From assembly GCA_964447205.1 (NCBI GenBank), contig CAYUSB010000029.1:50356-114355 (forward strand): a stretch of DNA of 64,000 nt, given 5' to 3'. A model generated the notes under the pieces. That model did not search any database and was not told where the DNA came from. It saw nothing but the letters and a program-made list of their open reading frames with translations. The position numbers and the translations under genes were made by a program. This stretch comes from JAEUKH01 sp964447205. GTDB taxonomy: Bacteria > Myxococcota_A > Polyangia > Polyangiales > Ga0077539. Positions 35,150 to 46,373 of the stretch are shown here, piece after piece (position 1 is the first letter of the stretch; each line of letters starts with the position of its first letter).

Positions 35150-38100
35150 ATGTTTGAGGTCCGCTGTACAGGGTGTGACAACACCTTCCAGGTCGATGAG
35201 CGCAGGGTGCCCCGCAACGGCATGACCATGCGGTGCCCGAAGTGTCAGGCCACCTTCGTGGTGCGTCGGCCCGACAGCACCCTCACCTCCGGCTCCCTGC
35301 CCGAGCCCAAGCCCACCATCCCGGCGGTGCCCGCCCGGATGCCTCCGCGCCCCATCGGGGCCGCCGTCCCCGACGACGGCACGGCCCTGCCCTTCCCCGA
35401 CGACCTCCGCCCGGGGGCTTCCCCCGCAGGGTCGCAGGGTCTCCCGCTGCCCGCCGAGCCCGTCGGGGCGGCCCGAGGCATCGGGGGCGACACCGGGAGC
35501 TCGGGCACCTCGCAGAAGCGCACCCTCCTCATGTCGCCCGACCACGAGGCCCCCGCCCCGCCCCCTGCTCCCAAGCCCTTCATGGCCGAGCCCCCGCCCC
35601 GCCTCCGCGGATCGGCCCCGCCCCCCAGCGTCGGGGCCATCCTCGAGGGCTTCGAGCCCGAGGAGCTCGACATCCCCATGGTCGACGACGCCTCCTCGGA
35701 CGAGGACCTGCCCGTCGTCGCCCACGGAGCCGACCTGCCCGTCGTCGCCCACGGAGCCGACCTGCCCGTCGTCGCCCATGGGGCCGACCTGCCTGCCGTC
35801 GCCCAGGGTGCAGGGCTGCCCGTGCCCAGCGCAGGATACCCCGCCCCCAGCGCAGGATACCCCGCTCCCAGCGCAGGATACCCCGCCCCCAGCGCAGGAT
35901 ACCCTGCTCCCAGCGCAGGAGGGTACCCCGCCCCCAGTCCTGGCGGATACCCCGCCCCCAGTCCTGGCGGGTACCCCGCCCCCAGTCCTGGCGGATACCC
36001 CGCCCCCAGTCCTGGCGGATACCCCGCCCCCAGTCCTGGCGGGTACCCCGCCCCCAGTCCTGGCGGATACCCCGCCCCCAGTCCTGGCGGATACCCCGCC
36101 CCCAGTCCTGGCGGGTACCCGACTCCCAGCGCGGGCGGGTACCCGACTCCCAGCGCGGGCGGATACCCCGCTCCCAGCGCAGGGGGATACCCCGCCACCA
36201 GCGCGGGGGGATACCCCGCCACCAGCGCGGGGGGATACCCTGCCACCAGTGGGGTCGGTCCGCCCAGCAATACCCTCGGGCGCATCGGGCTGGAGCGAAA
36301 GGCCTTCGCCGTGGGGCCGGAGGGGGTCCTGCGCGACCTGCCTGCGGATGTGATCATCCCCGCCCCCCTGGCCCGACCGGCCGCGGAGTCCGACCCCGGG
36401 AGCGGACGGAGGCGGGGCGTCGGGGCCTCGTTCGGTGAGCTCGACCTCGAGGCCGATGGGGGCCCGGCCCGGTCGCGTGATCCCAGGGCCCCGGAGTACG
36501 AGTCCACGGAGGGAGAGCAGGCGCGGCTCGACGCCCTCGGCACCACCCACGAGCGGCCGTCGCAGTACAGGCAGGGCGAGACCGGGACGGAGTTTGAGGG
36601 GCTGCCCCTCACGCCCGAGGAGGCCCCCGGGACCGACGACGGGTCGTTCAAGAGCCCGCCCAAGCGGGCCTCGCGCGAGCGCTCCCGCGACGCGAGCGGC
36701 CGGGCCTCGCGCAAGATGATGGTGGTCTACGGGGCCCTCGGGTTTCTCGGCCTGGTCGGGGTCGGAGGCGGGGCCCTGGCCCTCACCGAGTACGGGGCCT
36801 TCGGCAAAAACTGGATCGACGAGCAGCTCAACGGCCCGGCCCGCCACGCCGCCGCCACCCGGGTGATCCAGCAGGTCGAGCGGATGCTCGAACGCGACAC
36901 CTTCGACCGGGCCATGGCCGCCGTACGCCGCCTCGACGAGGCCATCGAGCGGGTCCCCCAGGAGCGCGAGCTCAAGGCCTACGCGGCCTACGCCAACGGT
37001 TGGGTGGCCCAACGCTTCGGCCCCGATCCCACCCGCATCGGCCGGGCCCGGGTGCTGCTCCAGCAGCTCCAGCAGGGCGACGGGGACACCGTCCCCTACC
37101 AGCAGCTCGCCCAGGCCGCCGACGCCCTCGCCCGCAACAACGCCCGCGAGGCCCTGCGCCTGGCCCGCTCCGACCCCCGCGGCCACGACCTCGCCACCCT
37201 CGCCGCCGAGGCCCAGGGCGACCACGCCCAGTGGCTCCGGCTGGCCACCCTGGGGCGCCAGCGACGGGCCACGGCCCGCTCGCGGTTTCAGCTCGCCCGG
37301 GCTCAATACGCCGCGTCGGCCTGGCAAGAGGCCCGGGCCCACGCCGAGGCCGTGCTCGAGATCGAGCCGCGCCACGCGGGCGCCCGGGTCCTCCTCGCCC
37401 GGGTCCTGATGCGCGAGCCCGAGAGTCGCAGCCGGGCCCTGGAGTTTCTCGCCCCCGTGGTGCGCACCTCCGAGGCCCCCGCGCCCGGACAGACCCCCGC
37501 CTCCCCCGCCTCCCCCGGCGAACGCGCCGAGGCCCTCGTCGTGGCGGGGCAGATCGAGTTTCTCCGCGACCACGTCACCGTCGCCCAGAGCCGGTTTCAG
37601 CGGGCCCTCGAGCTCGACCCGCGCTCCAGCGCCGCCCTCGTCGGGGTGGGCAACATCCTCTACCGTCAGGGCAACTTTACCGACGCCATGGCCCGCTTCC
37701 GCAACGCCATGACCGCCGACACCAACAACCTCGACGCCGTGGTGGGGGTCGTGCAGACCTCCCTGGCCCTCAACCAGGCCGCCGACGCCCGGGCCGCCAT
37801 CGAGCCCGCGGTGCGCAACCGCCCCAACGACGGCCGCCTGCAGTACTGGCTCGGCCGGGCCCTGGCCGCCAGCTCCGACCAGCGCTCCCTCGCCCAACAG
37901 GCCTTCCGCCGCGCGATGGAGCTTCAGCCCGACAACCTCGACGCCTACGTGGCCCTGGCCGAGCTCCTGATCCAGCTCCAGCGCAACGACGCCGCCGAGC
38001 AGGTCCTCAACGAGGCCCGGGCCCGGGTCCCCGACGACGCCGCCATCCACCGGGCCCTGGCCCACGGACGCCTCGCCCGCGGCGACCTCGCCGGGGCCGA

Positions 38101-39130
38101 GACCGAGCTCCGCGAGGCCCTGCGCCGCGACCCCGACGACATCCGCACCCACTTCGCCCTCGGGGACGTCCAGCGCCGCCAGGGGCGCCTCGACGAGGCC
38201 GAGCGCTCCCTCGACCACGTGGCCCGGGTCGACCCGGCCTACCCCGGCTTGTCCATGCTCCGCGGCCAGGTGGCCGAGTCCCAGGGGCGCCTGCCCCAGG
38301 CCCTGGCCACCTTCCGCGAGGCCCTGGCCCGTGACAGCACCAACATCGACCTCATCAACCGCGTGGCGGCCACCCTCGTGCTGCTCGGCAACTACGGCGA
38401 CGCCGACCAGATGCTCCGCAGCGCCGTGGTCGACCACCCCACCAACGCCGAGACCCAGTACCTGATGGGCCGGGCCAAGCTTGGAGCCGGCAACTACCAG
38501 GACTCCATGCACTACCTCGACCGGGCCCTCGAGCTCAACCCCCAGCGGGCGGACTACATGGCCTATGCCGCCGAGGCCCACCAGCGCCTCGGGGACATCG
38601 CCCGGGCGATGCAGTTCGCCGAGCGCTCGATCGAGCTCGACCCGAGTTTTCCGCGGGGATACTGGGTCCGGGCCAGCATCCGGGTGCACCAGGGGGCGGC
38701 CCGAGAGGCCCTCGCCGACATCAACCGGGCCGTGCAGTACGACCGCAATTTCTGGGAGGCCTACGCCACCTGGGCCGAGATCGACGACGCCCTCGGGCGC
38801 CCCGACGAGGCCATCCAGCTCTACGAGACGGCCACCCGACACGACAACCGCCACGGGGACTGGTTTTACAACCTCGGGCGGCTGCTCTCCGACCGGGGCC
38901 GCGAAGACTCCGCCCGGACGGCCCTGGCCCAGGCCCGCACCCTCGGGGCAGGCCTGTCGCCGGCCCCCTCGTGGTTCGTGCAGGCCACCCGGCTCCTGGG
39001 TGACCTCGAGCGGCGCCGCAGCCCCGCCGAGGCCCGGCGCCTGTACCTCGAGTACCTCCGGCTCGTGCCCCCCAACTCCCCCGGCTACAACGCCGTGGCC
39101 TCCTCCCTGACCGAACTCGCCGAGCGTTGA
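35150..39130 (+). CDS. Large membrane protein: MJ0042 zinc ribbon, Pro-rich repeats, TM helix, TPR array
   Basis: This 1,326-residue protein begins with a zinc ribbon at the extreme N-terminus (VRCTGCDN and MRCPKCQATF, four Cys). A disordered Pro-rich region has a tandem DLPVVAHGA block and then about twenty GYPAPSPGG-type repeats. A single transmembrane helix lies near 524-545 (VVYGALGFLGLVGVGGGALAL). About 750 residues of TPRs follow (for example GDIARAMQFAERSIELDPSF). The topology would place the ribbon and repeats in the cytoplasm and the TPRs in the periplasm. Zinc-ribbon plus Pro-rich plus TM layouts occur in myxobacterial gliding-motility (Glt/Agm) proteins, but orthology is not shown. 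Start ATG 35150. Confidence 0.88.
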   Translation: MFEVRCTGCDNTFQVDERRVPRNGMTMRCPKCQATFVVRRPDSTLTSGSLPEPKPTIPAVPARMPPRPIGAAVPDDGTALPFPDDLRPGASPAGSQGLPLPAEPVGAARGIGGDTGSSGTSQKRTLLMSPDHEAPAPPPAPKPFMAEPPPRLRGSAPPPSVGAILEGFEPEELDIPMVDDASSDEDLPVVAHGADLPVVAHGADLPVVAHGADLPAVAQGAGLPVPSAGYPAPSAGYPAPSAGYPAPSAGYPAPSAGGYPAPSPGGYPAPSPGGYPAPSPGGYPAPSPGGYPAPSPGGYPAPSPGGYPAPSPGGYPAPSPGGYPTPSAGGYPTPSAGGYPAPSAGGYPATSAGGYPATSAGGYPATSGVGPPSNTLGRIGLERKAFAVGPEGVLRDLPADVIIPAPLARPAAESDPGSGRRRGVGASFGELDLEADGGPARSRDPRAPEYESTEGEQARLDALGTTHERPSQYRQGETGTEFEGLPLTPEEAPGTDDGSFKSPPKRASRERSRDASGRASRKMMVVYGALGFLGLVGVGGGALALTEYGAFGKNWIDEQLNGPARHAAATRVIQQVERMLERDTFDRAMAAVRRLDEAIERVPQERELKAYAAYANGWVAQRFGPDPTRIGRARVLLQQLQQGDGDTVPYQQLAQAADALARNNAREALRLARSDPRGHDLATLAAEAQGDHAQWLRLATLGRQRRATARSRFQLARAQYAASAWQEARAHAEAVLEIEPRHAGARVLLARVLMREPESRSRALEFLAPVVRTSEAPAPGQTPASPASPGERAEALVVAGQIEFLRDHVTVAQSRFQRALELDPRSSAALVGVGNILYRQGNFTDAMARFRNAMTADTNNLDAVVGVVQTSLALNQAADARAAIEPAVRNRPNDGRLQYWLGRALAASSDQRSLAQQAFRRAMELQPDNLDAYVALAELLIQLQRNDAAEQVLNEARARVPDDAAIHRALAHGRLARGDLAGAETELREALRRDPDDIRTHFALGDVQRRQGRLDEAERSLDHVARVDPAYPGLSMLRGQVAESQGRLPQALATFREALARDSTNIDLINRVAATLVLLGNYGDADQMLRSAVVDHPTNAETQYLMGRAKLGAGNYQDSMHYLDRALELNPQRADYMAYAAEAHQRLGDIARAMQFAERSIELDPSFPRGYWVRASIRVHQGAAREALADINRAVQYDRNFWEAYATWAEIDDALGRPDEAIQLYETATRHDNRHGDWFYNLGRLLSDRGREDSARTALAQARTLGAGLSPAPSWFVQATRLLGDLERRRSPAEARRLYLEYLRLVPPNSPGYNAVASSLTELAER
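35708..36260 (+). repeat. In-frame 27-bp, 21-bp and 24-bp tandem repeats
   Basis: First come three to four 27-bp units encoding DLPVVAHGA (35708-35815). Then there are four to five 21-bp units encoding YPAPSAG, about nine nearly identical 24-bp units encoding YPAPSPGG (35930-36120), and mixed YPTPSAGG, YPAPSAGG and YPATSAGG units. All unit lengths are multiples of three. The central units are almost identical in DNA, which implies recent expansion or gene conversion. There are no unique spacers, so this is not a CRISPR. Confidence 0.95.
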
Positions 39131-39480
39131 CCGCCCCCCCCCCTCCCCGCCCCCTCCCCGCCCTCGTCCAAGCCCTCGGGGCCCTCGTCCTCCTCGGGGC
39201 CCTCCTCGCCCGCCTCGCCCGCATCCAGGGCCCCGTCTTCGTGCCCGAACTCCCCTTCGCCCCAAACACCCTCCTCGGCCGGGTCACCCTGCGCGGCCGC
39301 ACCCTCGGGCACACCGTGCGCTGCCAGGGCCGCGAGGTCTTCGCCACCCCCGGGCCTCGCCCCTTCCAGCGCGCCGAACTCTCCCCCGACGGCCGCTGGC
39401 TGCACCTCGTAGCCACGTCCCGTCAGGCTCGGGTGCGCCTCGCCGACTGTCACACCGAAATCAGCCCCCTCCCCCATTGA
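39127..39480 (+). CDS. Small single-pass membrane protein coupled to the TPR gene
   Basis: This 117-residue protein starts at TTG 39127 within the TTGA overlap with the upstream stop, so translation is probably coupled. It has one N-terminal transmembrane helix (LVQALGALVLLGALLARLA), then a soluble domain of about 80 residues with two Cys (VRCQG, LADCH) and strand-like segments (RAELSPDGRWLHLVATS). The family is not recognised. Its operon with the TPR protein suggests a shared envelope complex. Confidence 0.7.
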   Translation: MTAPPPPRPLPALVQALGALVLLGALLARLARIQGPVFVPELPFAPNTLLGRVTLRGRTLGHTVRCQGREVFATPGPRPFQRAELSPDGRWLHLVATSRQARVRLADCHTEISPLPH

Positions 39481-39630
39481 CGGGGCCCGGTCCGATGCAC
39501 AGTTTCGCGCGCGCTCGCGCGCACCCAATCTGGCCGATCGCCTGTGTCTCCTCACCCACACAGGTTGACGCCCGCGGATGGGTGCCAAGAGTCTGCGCGA
39601 CTCGGTCCCTCAACGAAGGAGAATCCTATC
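39481..39630 (+). promoter_or_regulatory. dnaK leader region with palindrome
   Basis: The gap holds an alternating CG tract (39508-39522) and an inverted repeat CCTGTGT-10-ACACAGG (39541-39564). A TTGACG hexamer directly follows (39565-39570). The classical CIRCE operator (TTAGCACTC-N9-GAGTGCTAA) is absent. The palindrome may be a regulator site or an mRNA hairpin. Confidence 0.4.
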
Positions 39631-41541
<1,911 letters not shown>

Positions 41542-41549
41542 GTTGACGG

Positions 41550-41587
41550 AGCCCCTGGCAGGCGCTGCGACGCGCTCGCCGGGGGCT
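41550..41587 (+). terminator. Rho-independent-like terminator after dnaK
   Basis: The arms AGCCCCTGGC and GCCGGGGGCT pair, with one G-T mismatch, around an inner GC-rich hairpin. A short TTTC follows. It lies 9 bases after the dnaK stop. Confidence 0.65.
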
Positions 41588-41612
41588 TTCGTCGTTGGGC
41601 CCTGCTACGACC

Positions 41613-42235
41613 GACCTCACCCTGCGCTACCGCGCGTCCCTCTCCCTCCCGGGCTGAGGTTTGCCCACGGAAATGTCTTGCGTTTGGCTGCGTTCGGTAA
41701 TGCCTCCCTGGCCGATAGGCTCCCTACGATTCGGCCGAGTCCTGCGTCGCGCGAAACCGTGCCCAGATCGGGGAGGATGGGGCCGGGTCCGACGGCCCTC
41801 ACCCCAACCTGTTCGTGCGTCACCCAACTACCCTCTCCCGTAACCGGGAGAGGGTTCCATGATGGTGTGAAAATCAAAGAAACAGATGCACACCGGGCCC
41901 TCTGCGGCTCGCGCTCGGAGTTTCTCGTCGGCCGAGAGGTACCCCGCGGGTTGACTGCGTACTGCACCGCAAGTTCGTACCCAGATCGGGGAGGATGGCG
42001 CCAGGCTCGGCGGCCCTCACACACTCTATTCTATCGGTACGACGGCACCCTCTCCCGGTCACGGGAGAGGGTAGATGGGTGACGTACGAACAGGATGGGG
42101 TGAGGGCCGTCGGGTGCTGGCCGTCGCCGTAGCTCGGGGGCACCGATTCACTTCCACGCCGACAGAGCGAGGAGAATCCGTGGGTAAACCTCAGCCCGGG
42201 AGGGAGAGGGACGCGTGGTAGCGCAGGGTGAGGTC
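41613..42235. mobile_element. MITE-like element with 58-bp terminal inverted repeats and nested palindromes
   Basis: Terminal arms 41613-41670 and 42178-42235 are 58 bp each and differ at two positions only. Inside lies a second inverted repeat (41791-41855 against 42047-42112), each arm carrying a hairpin of the CCCTCTCCCG/CGGGAGAGGG type. A 44-base direct repeat (41759-41802 and 41977-42020, CCCAGATCGGGGAGGATGG core) is also present. The middle (41860-41975) has lower G+C. No transposase or convincing gene is inside, and I see no clear target-site duplication. Most likely it is a non-autonomous mobile or REP-derived element. Confidence 0.75.
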
Positions 42236-42300
42236 GCCGGGCGAAGTGTGGCGATCAGATCACGCGCGTCGCGTCCCGGCTCGGAACTCCCGCAGCCGCT

Positions 42301-43794
42301 TCACCGGTGCTGCGGGAAGCCGAGGTCGACCCCGCGGTGGCGGGGGTCGGGCCAGCGCGAGATCACGACCTTGTTGCGGGTGTAAAACTGCACCCCGTCG
42401 CGGCCGTAGATGTGCAGGTCGCCGAAGAGGGACTGCTTCCACCCGCCGAAGGAGTAGTAGGCCAATGGGACGGGGATGGGGACGTTGATCCCCACCATGC
42501 CCACCTGGATCTCGTGCTGGAACTTCCGGGCCGCCCCGCCGTCGTTGGTGAAGATGGCCACCCCGTTGGCGTAGCGGTGGTTGTTCACCAGGGCGATGGC
42601 CTCGTCGTAGGAGGCCGTGCGCACGACCGAGAGCACCGGGCCGAAGATCTCGTCCTGGTAGAGGCTCATCGTGGGGGTTACGTCGTCGAAGAGGGTCGGG
42701 CCGAGGAAGAAGCCCTCCTCGCGGCCGGAGACCTTCAGGGTGCGCCCGTCGACGCGCAGGGAGGCCCCCTCGGCGACCCCGGCGTCGACGCAGCCCCGGA
42801 CCTTGTCGAGGTGCTGCCGCGTGACCAGGGGGCCCATCTGCGAGGCCGGATCGAGGCCGTCGCCCACCGTGAGGGCCGCGATGCGCTCCTCGATCTTGGG
42901 CAAAAGCTTGTCGGCCGCGTTGCCCACCGTCACCAGCACGGAGATGGCCATGCAGCGCTCGCCCGCCGAGCCGTAGGCCGCGCTCACGGCCGCGTCGGCG
43001 GCGAGGTCCATGTCGGCGTCGGGCAGGACCACCATGTGGTTCTTCGCGCCGCCGAGGGCCTGGACGCGTTTGCCGTGGCGGGTCCCCGTCTCGTAGATGT
43101 ACTGGGCGATGGGGGTCGAGCCCACGAAGCTGATGGCGGCCACGTCGGGGTGCACGAGGAGCCGGTCGACGGCCACCTTGTCGCCGTGGACCACGTTGAA
43201 GACCCCGTCGGGCAGGCCGGCCTCGCGCAGGAGCTCGGCGCAGAGGTTGGTCACCGACGGGTCGCGCTCGGAGGGCTTGAGGACGAAGGTGTTTCCGCAG
43301 GCGATGGCGATGGGATACATCCACATCGGGACCATGGCCGGGAAGTTGAACGGGGTGATCCCCGCCACGACCCCGAGGGGCTGACGGATGGCGTAGGAGT
43401 CGACCTCGGTGGAGACGTTCTCCGAGAAGGTGCCCTTGAGGAGGTCGGGGATCCCGCAGGCGAACTCCACCACCTCCAGGCCCCGCTGGACCTCGCCCTG
43501 GGCGTCGGAGAAGACCTTGCCGTGCTCCAGGGTGAGGAGCCGGGCGATGTCGTCGCGGCGGCGGTCGACCAGCTCGCGGTAGGCGAACAGAATCCGCGTG
43601 CGCTTCGCCAACGAGCTGCTGCGCCAGTGGGTGAGGGCGGCCTTGGCGGCGGCCACGGCGGCGTCGACGTCGGCCTCGGTCGAGTACGCCACCTTGCGCG
43701 CGACCTGCCCCGTGGCCGGGTTGAACACCTCGCCCGTACGCTCCGACAGGGCGCTCACATACTCATTGTTGATCCAATGCCGAACCGTCTCCAT
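42301..43794 (-). CDS. mmsA: CoA-acylating methylmalonate-semialdehyde dehydrogenase
   Basis: This 497-residue aldehyde dehydrogenase of the MmsA type turns methylmalonate or malonate semialdehyde into propionyl-CoA or acetyl-CoA with NAD+. It acts in valine, beta-alanine and inositol breakdown. The N-terminus (VRHWINNEYV), FNFPAMVPMWM, GNTFVLKPSERDP, the nucleophile in GSAGERCMAIS (Cys about 281), and the tail FGGWKQSLFGDLHIYG are diagnostic. The usual general-base Glu motif reads LGGAKNHMVVLPDAD, as expected for this CoA-dependent branch. The gene is followed only by the inverted-repeat element. It is preceded by an S9 peptidase on the same strand 107 bases away. Confidence 0.95.
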   Translation of the reverse strand: METVRHWINNEYVSALSERTGEVFNPATGQVARKVAYSTEADVDAAVAAAKAALTHWRSSSLAKRTRILFAYRELVDRRRDDIARLLTLEHGKVFSDAQGEVQRGLEVVEFACGIPDLLKGTFSENVSTEVDSYAIRQPLGVVAGITPFNFPAMVPMWMYPIAIACGNTFVLKPSERDPSVTNLCAELLREAGLPDGVFNVVHGDKVAVDRLLVHPDVAAISFVGSTPIAQYIYETGTRHGKRVQALGGAKNHMVVLPDADMDLAADAAVSAAYGSAGERCMAISVLVTVGNAADKLLPKIEERIAALTVGDGLDPASQMGPLVTRQHLDKVRGCVDAGVAEGASLRVDGRTLKVSGREEGFFLGPTLFDDVTPTMSLYQDEIFGPVLSVVRTASYDEAIALVNNHRYANGVAIFTNDGGAARKFQHEIQVGMVGINVPIPVPLAYYSFGGWKQSLFGDLHIYGRDGVQFYTRNKVVISRWPDPRHRGVDLGFPQHR

Positions 43795-43900
43795 CGCAGA
43801 GCCTCCAATGCCCCCGCCGCTCTATGTCCAGAGCCGCCACGGGCGCGCGGGCCGGAAGCTAGTACAAGCCCCCGCCCCGCGGGAGGGGAACCGCGACGAA

Positions 43901-45811
43901 TTACCGCCCCAGGACCTCGTCGAAGAAGGTCACCAGGGCCCCGTACGCCCGGATCTTGTTCTCCCGGCGGAAGATCCCGTGCCCCTCGTTGTCGAAGCGC
44001 ACGTACTCCACCCGGTGCCGCCGGGCCCGCAGGGCCTCGACGATCTGATCGGCCTCGTGGATGGGCACCCGCGGGTCGTTGGCCCCGTGGATGACGAACA
44101 ACGGAGCCCGGATCTGGGCCACCCGATGAATGGGCGACACCCGGTCGAGCACCTCCCCGTCGCGGGCGAGGGATCCGTACTCGGCCTCGCGCAAGGCCCT
44201 GCGGTAGGGGGCCGTGCGCTCCAGGAAGGTACGGAAATTGGCGATCCCGACGATGTCGCAGCCCGCGGCCCACAGGTCGGGCTGGAGGGTCAGGGCCGCC
44301 AACACCATGTACCCCCCGTACGAGCCCCCGAGGACCCCGATGCGGTCGGGCCGGACGTCGGGCCGGGCCCGGAGCCACTGGTTGACCGCCCCGAGGTCGC
44401 GCACGGAGTCCTCACGCAGGCCCACGTCGTCGAGGTGGCTGTAGCGTTTGCCGTAGCCCGTGGAGCCCCGCACATTGGGGGCGGCCACGATGTACCCGTG
44501 ACCCACCAGGTACTGGATCACCTGCGAGAAGTACGGGGTAAACTGGGCCTCGGGGCCCCCGTGCACCCACACCACCACCGGGGCCCGCTCGCCCGGAGCG
44601 AGGTCGCGCGGGCGAAACACAAACACCGGGACCTCCAGCCCGTCGAAGCTCCGGACGCGTTCGACGGTGGGCTCCACGAGCCTCTCGGGGTCGAGGCCCG
44701 CGAGGTCGCTGCGGGTGACCTGCATGGCGGATCCGGTGCGGGTGTCGACCCGGTACACCTCGTCGGGGGACACAGCCCGCGACAGGCCTACGAAGAGCCA
44801 GGCCCCGTCGCGGGAGAAGCTCATCGACGACACCACCCCGGGCGGAAGCTGCGGCCGGGGGCGCTCGCGCAGGGCCTCGGGCGTACCCTCGTAGAGCCGG
44901 AGCTGGCCGTACCCGTCGACGTTGTAGACCCCCGCCAAAAGGGCCCCGTCGGGCGAGACCTCCAGGGCGTCAAGGTCGTGGGCCTCGGTCTGCACGAAGC
45001 GCATCGCGGAGCCGTCGAGGGGCAGGAGGGCGAGGTTCATAAACTCGCGGTCGCGGTCGGAGATGAGCCACAGGGCCCGGCCGTCGGCGGTAAACCGCGG
45101 GGACTCAAACCGGATGTCGCCCGCCCCGGGGTGGGCCGTGAGGGTCCGAGCCTGGCCCGACCCGAGATCGACGAGCACGAGGTCGGCGTCGAAGTTCGAG
45201 CGCTCCTCCTGCACCACGAGGCGGGTGGCGTCGGCCGAGAAGGCCACGGCCCCGCGCATCCCCGCGGCCTCGACCACACGCCGGGCCTCGCCCTCGCCCA
45301 CGGGCCGCACGTACACGTCGAAGTCCCCCGAGCTCCGCGCGTTGGAGGCGTAGGCCATCCACTGCCCGTCGTGGGACAGGGCCCCGAAGAGGGTCTTCAC
45401 GCCCGGGGGGGTGAGGGCCACCAGCTCCGCCCCCGTCGGGGCCGAGCGGAAGATCTGGGTGTTCTCGTCGCCCCCGACATCGCGGCCGGAGAAGATAAAC
45501 CGGCCGTCGGCCCCGTAGTGCACCCACTGGACCCGCTCGGTGGCCTCGACGAGCCTGCGCCAGCCCGACTCGGGGGTCGGGGCCTCGCCCACCGGGGCCA
45601 CGTACGACTGCGGCAACCCCGAGGCGTCGGACAGAAAGGTCACCGAGCGCCCGTCCGGGGCGGCGCTGGGGTGATACGTGCGGTGCACGTTGAGGAGCTG
45701 CTCAAGACCAGGGCCCTGCCGCGGGCGCCAGGCTACCGTGGGGGCCCTCTGGCGGGACGCGCAGGCGGCGCTGAGGAGGGCTCCGAGGCACAGAGAGAGG
45801 ACGGCGCGCAT
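43901..45811 (-). CDS. S9 family prolyl-oligopeptidase-type peptidase
   Basis: This 636-residue exported serine peptidase starts at ATG 45811 (MRAVLSLCLGALLSAAC), which gives a lipoprotein-like or signal sequence. The N-terminal half is a beta propeller of WD/TolB-like repeats (HPSAAPDGRSVTFLSD, ALSHDGQWMAYASNA). The C-terminal half is an alpha/beta hydrolase: oxyanion loop VVWVHGGPEAQF, RGSTGYGKRYSHLDD, nucleophile GGSYGGY (Ser about 496), Asp in IHGANDPRVP (about 577) and His in NEGHGIF (about 610). It should cleave short peptides in the periplasm. The open frame upstream of 45811 is not used. Confidence 0.94.
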   Translation of the reverse strand: MRAVLSLCLGALLSAACASRQRAPTVAWRPRQGPGLEQLLNVHRTYHPSAAPDGRSVTFLSDASGLPQSYVAPVGEAPTPESGWRRLVEATERVQWVHYGADGRFIFSGRDVGGDENTQIFRSAPTGAELVALTPPGVKTLFGALSHDGQWMAYASNARSSGDFDVYVRPVGEGEARRVVEAAGMRGAVAFSADATRLVVQEERSNFDADLVLVDLGSGQARTLTAHPGAGDIRFESPRFTADGRALWLISDRDREFMNLALLPLDGSAMRFVQTEAHDLDALEVSPDGALLAGVYNVDGYGQLRLYEGTPEALRERPRPQLPPGVVSSMSFSRDGAWLFVGLSRAVSPDEVYRVDTRTGSAMQVTRSDLAGLDPERLVEPTVERVRSFDGLEVPVFVFRPRDLAPGERAPVVVWVHGGPEAQFTPYFSQVIQYLVGHGYIVAAPNVRGSTGYGKRYSHLDDVGLREDSVRDLGAVNQWLRARPDVRPDRIGVLGGSYGGYMVLAALTLQPDLWAAGCDIVGIANFRTFLERTAPYRRALREAEYGSLARDGEVLDRVSPIHRVAQIRAPLFVIHGANDPRVPIHEADQIVEALRARRHRVEYVRFDNEGHGIFRRENKIRAYGALVTFFDEVLGR

Positions 45812-46373
45812 AGAGGGCGCGGAGGCTATCACAGGGCCCGCGCGAGACGCCCCGATGTTGGCCTGGAGTTCGGAGTACGTCCCCGCGGCGGGCGCAGGAT
45901 GAACGAGACGGCCGCGGGGATAGGTGGCGCGGTTGTGGCCGGTGGTGCTCGTGCGGCGGTGCATGAGGGGGCATGGCGGCCGGGTTGAAGGGCTGAACCC
46001 CCCGCCGCCCTGCGCCCGCTGCGGGGCCCTGGGGCTGCTGCCCTCCGCCGCCGAAGGGGTTGAGGTTGGCGATGGGGTTCCGCCAACCATGCCCCCGCTG
46101 TTGGCGTTGAGCCCGCCGTGGGGCGCAGTCCCGAAGGCCCCGAAGCTGCCCGCGGCAGGAGGGGGATGGGGGGAGAGGCAGTCCAACGGGTTCCTCGCGT
46201 CGAGCACCTGCCCGGGGGAGTTCCAGGCCCGCCGCAGAGTTGACAGATTCCTCTTTTATACGAGACGATCCGACGTCCCTGGATTCCGCGCGAGGCCTCG
46301 GCGGTCGACGCGGAGCTCGCTGGCGTTGACGCTTCACCCACAACACTCGCCAACCCCACGATCGGATCTACGC
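45812..46373. other. 562-base region between divergent genes with possible gene remnant
   Basis: The minus strand is open in two frames with Gly/Pro/Asn-rich text (FGAFGTAPHGGLNANSGG in one frame, NPIANLNPFGGGGQQPQG in another). These would read on from each other after a frameshift, suggesting a decayed low-complexity gene. The last 150 bases before 46374 have lower G+C and would hold the FG-GAP gene promoter; none is assigned. Confidence 0.35.

Noticed and set aside
35826..36250. Possible CRISPR array
   Set aside because: Units are contiguous, in-frame, multiples of three and lack unique spacers; they are coding repeats.
34187..39265. Minus-strand open frame of 1,692 codons
   Set aside because: Antisense of the GGDEF and TPR genes; composition is Gly/Val/His-rich and repeats are mirror translations of the Pro-rich tract.
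39481..39630. CIRCE operator for HrcA before dnaK
   Set aside because: The required TTAGCACTC-N9-GAGTGCTAA sequence is not present.
41543..42082. Open frames inside the inverted-repeat element
   Set aside because: They run through hairpins and repeats, with no ribosome site or codon bias; no transposase motif is present.
45812..46359. N-terminal extension of the S9 peptidase
   Set aside because: Low-complexity text ahead of a clear signal peptide at 45811; more likely intergenic or remnant DNA.
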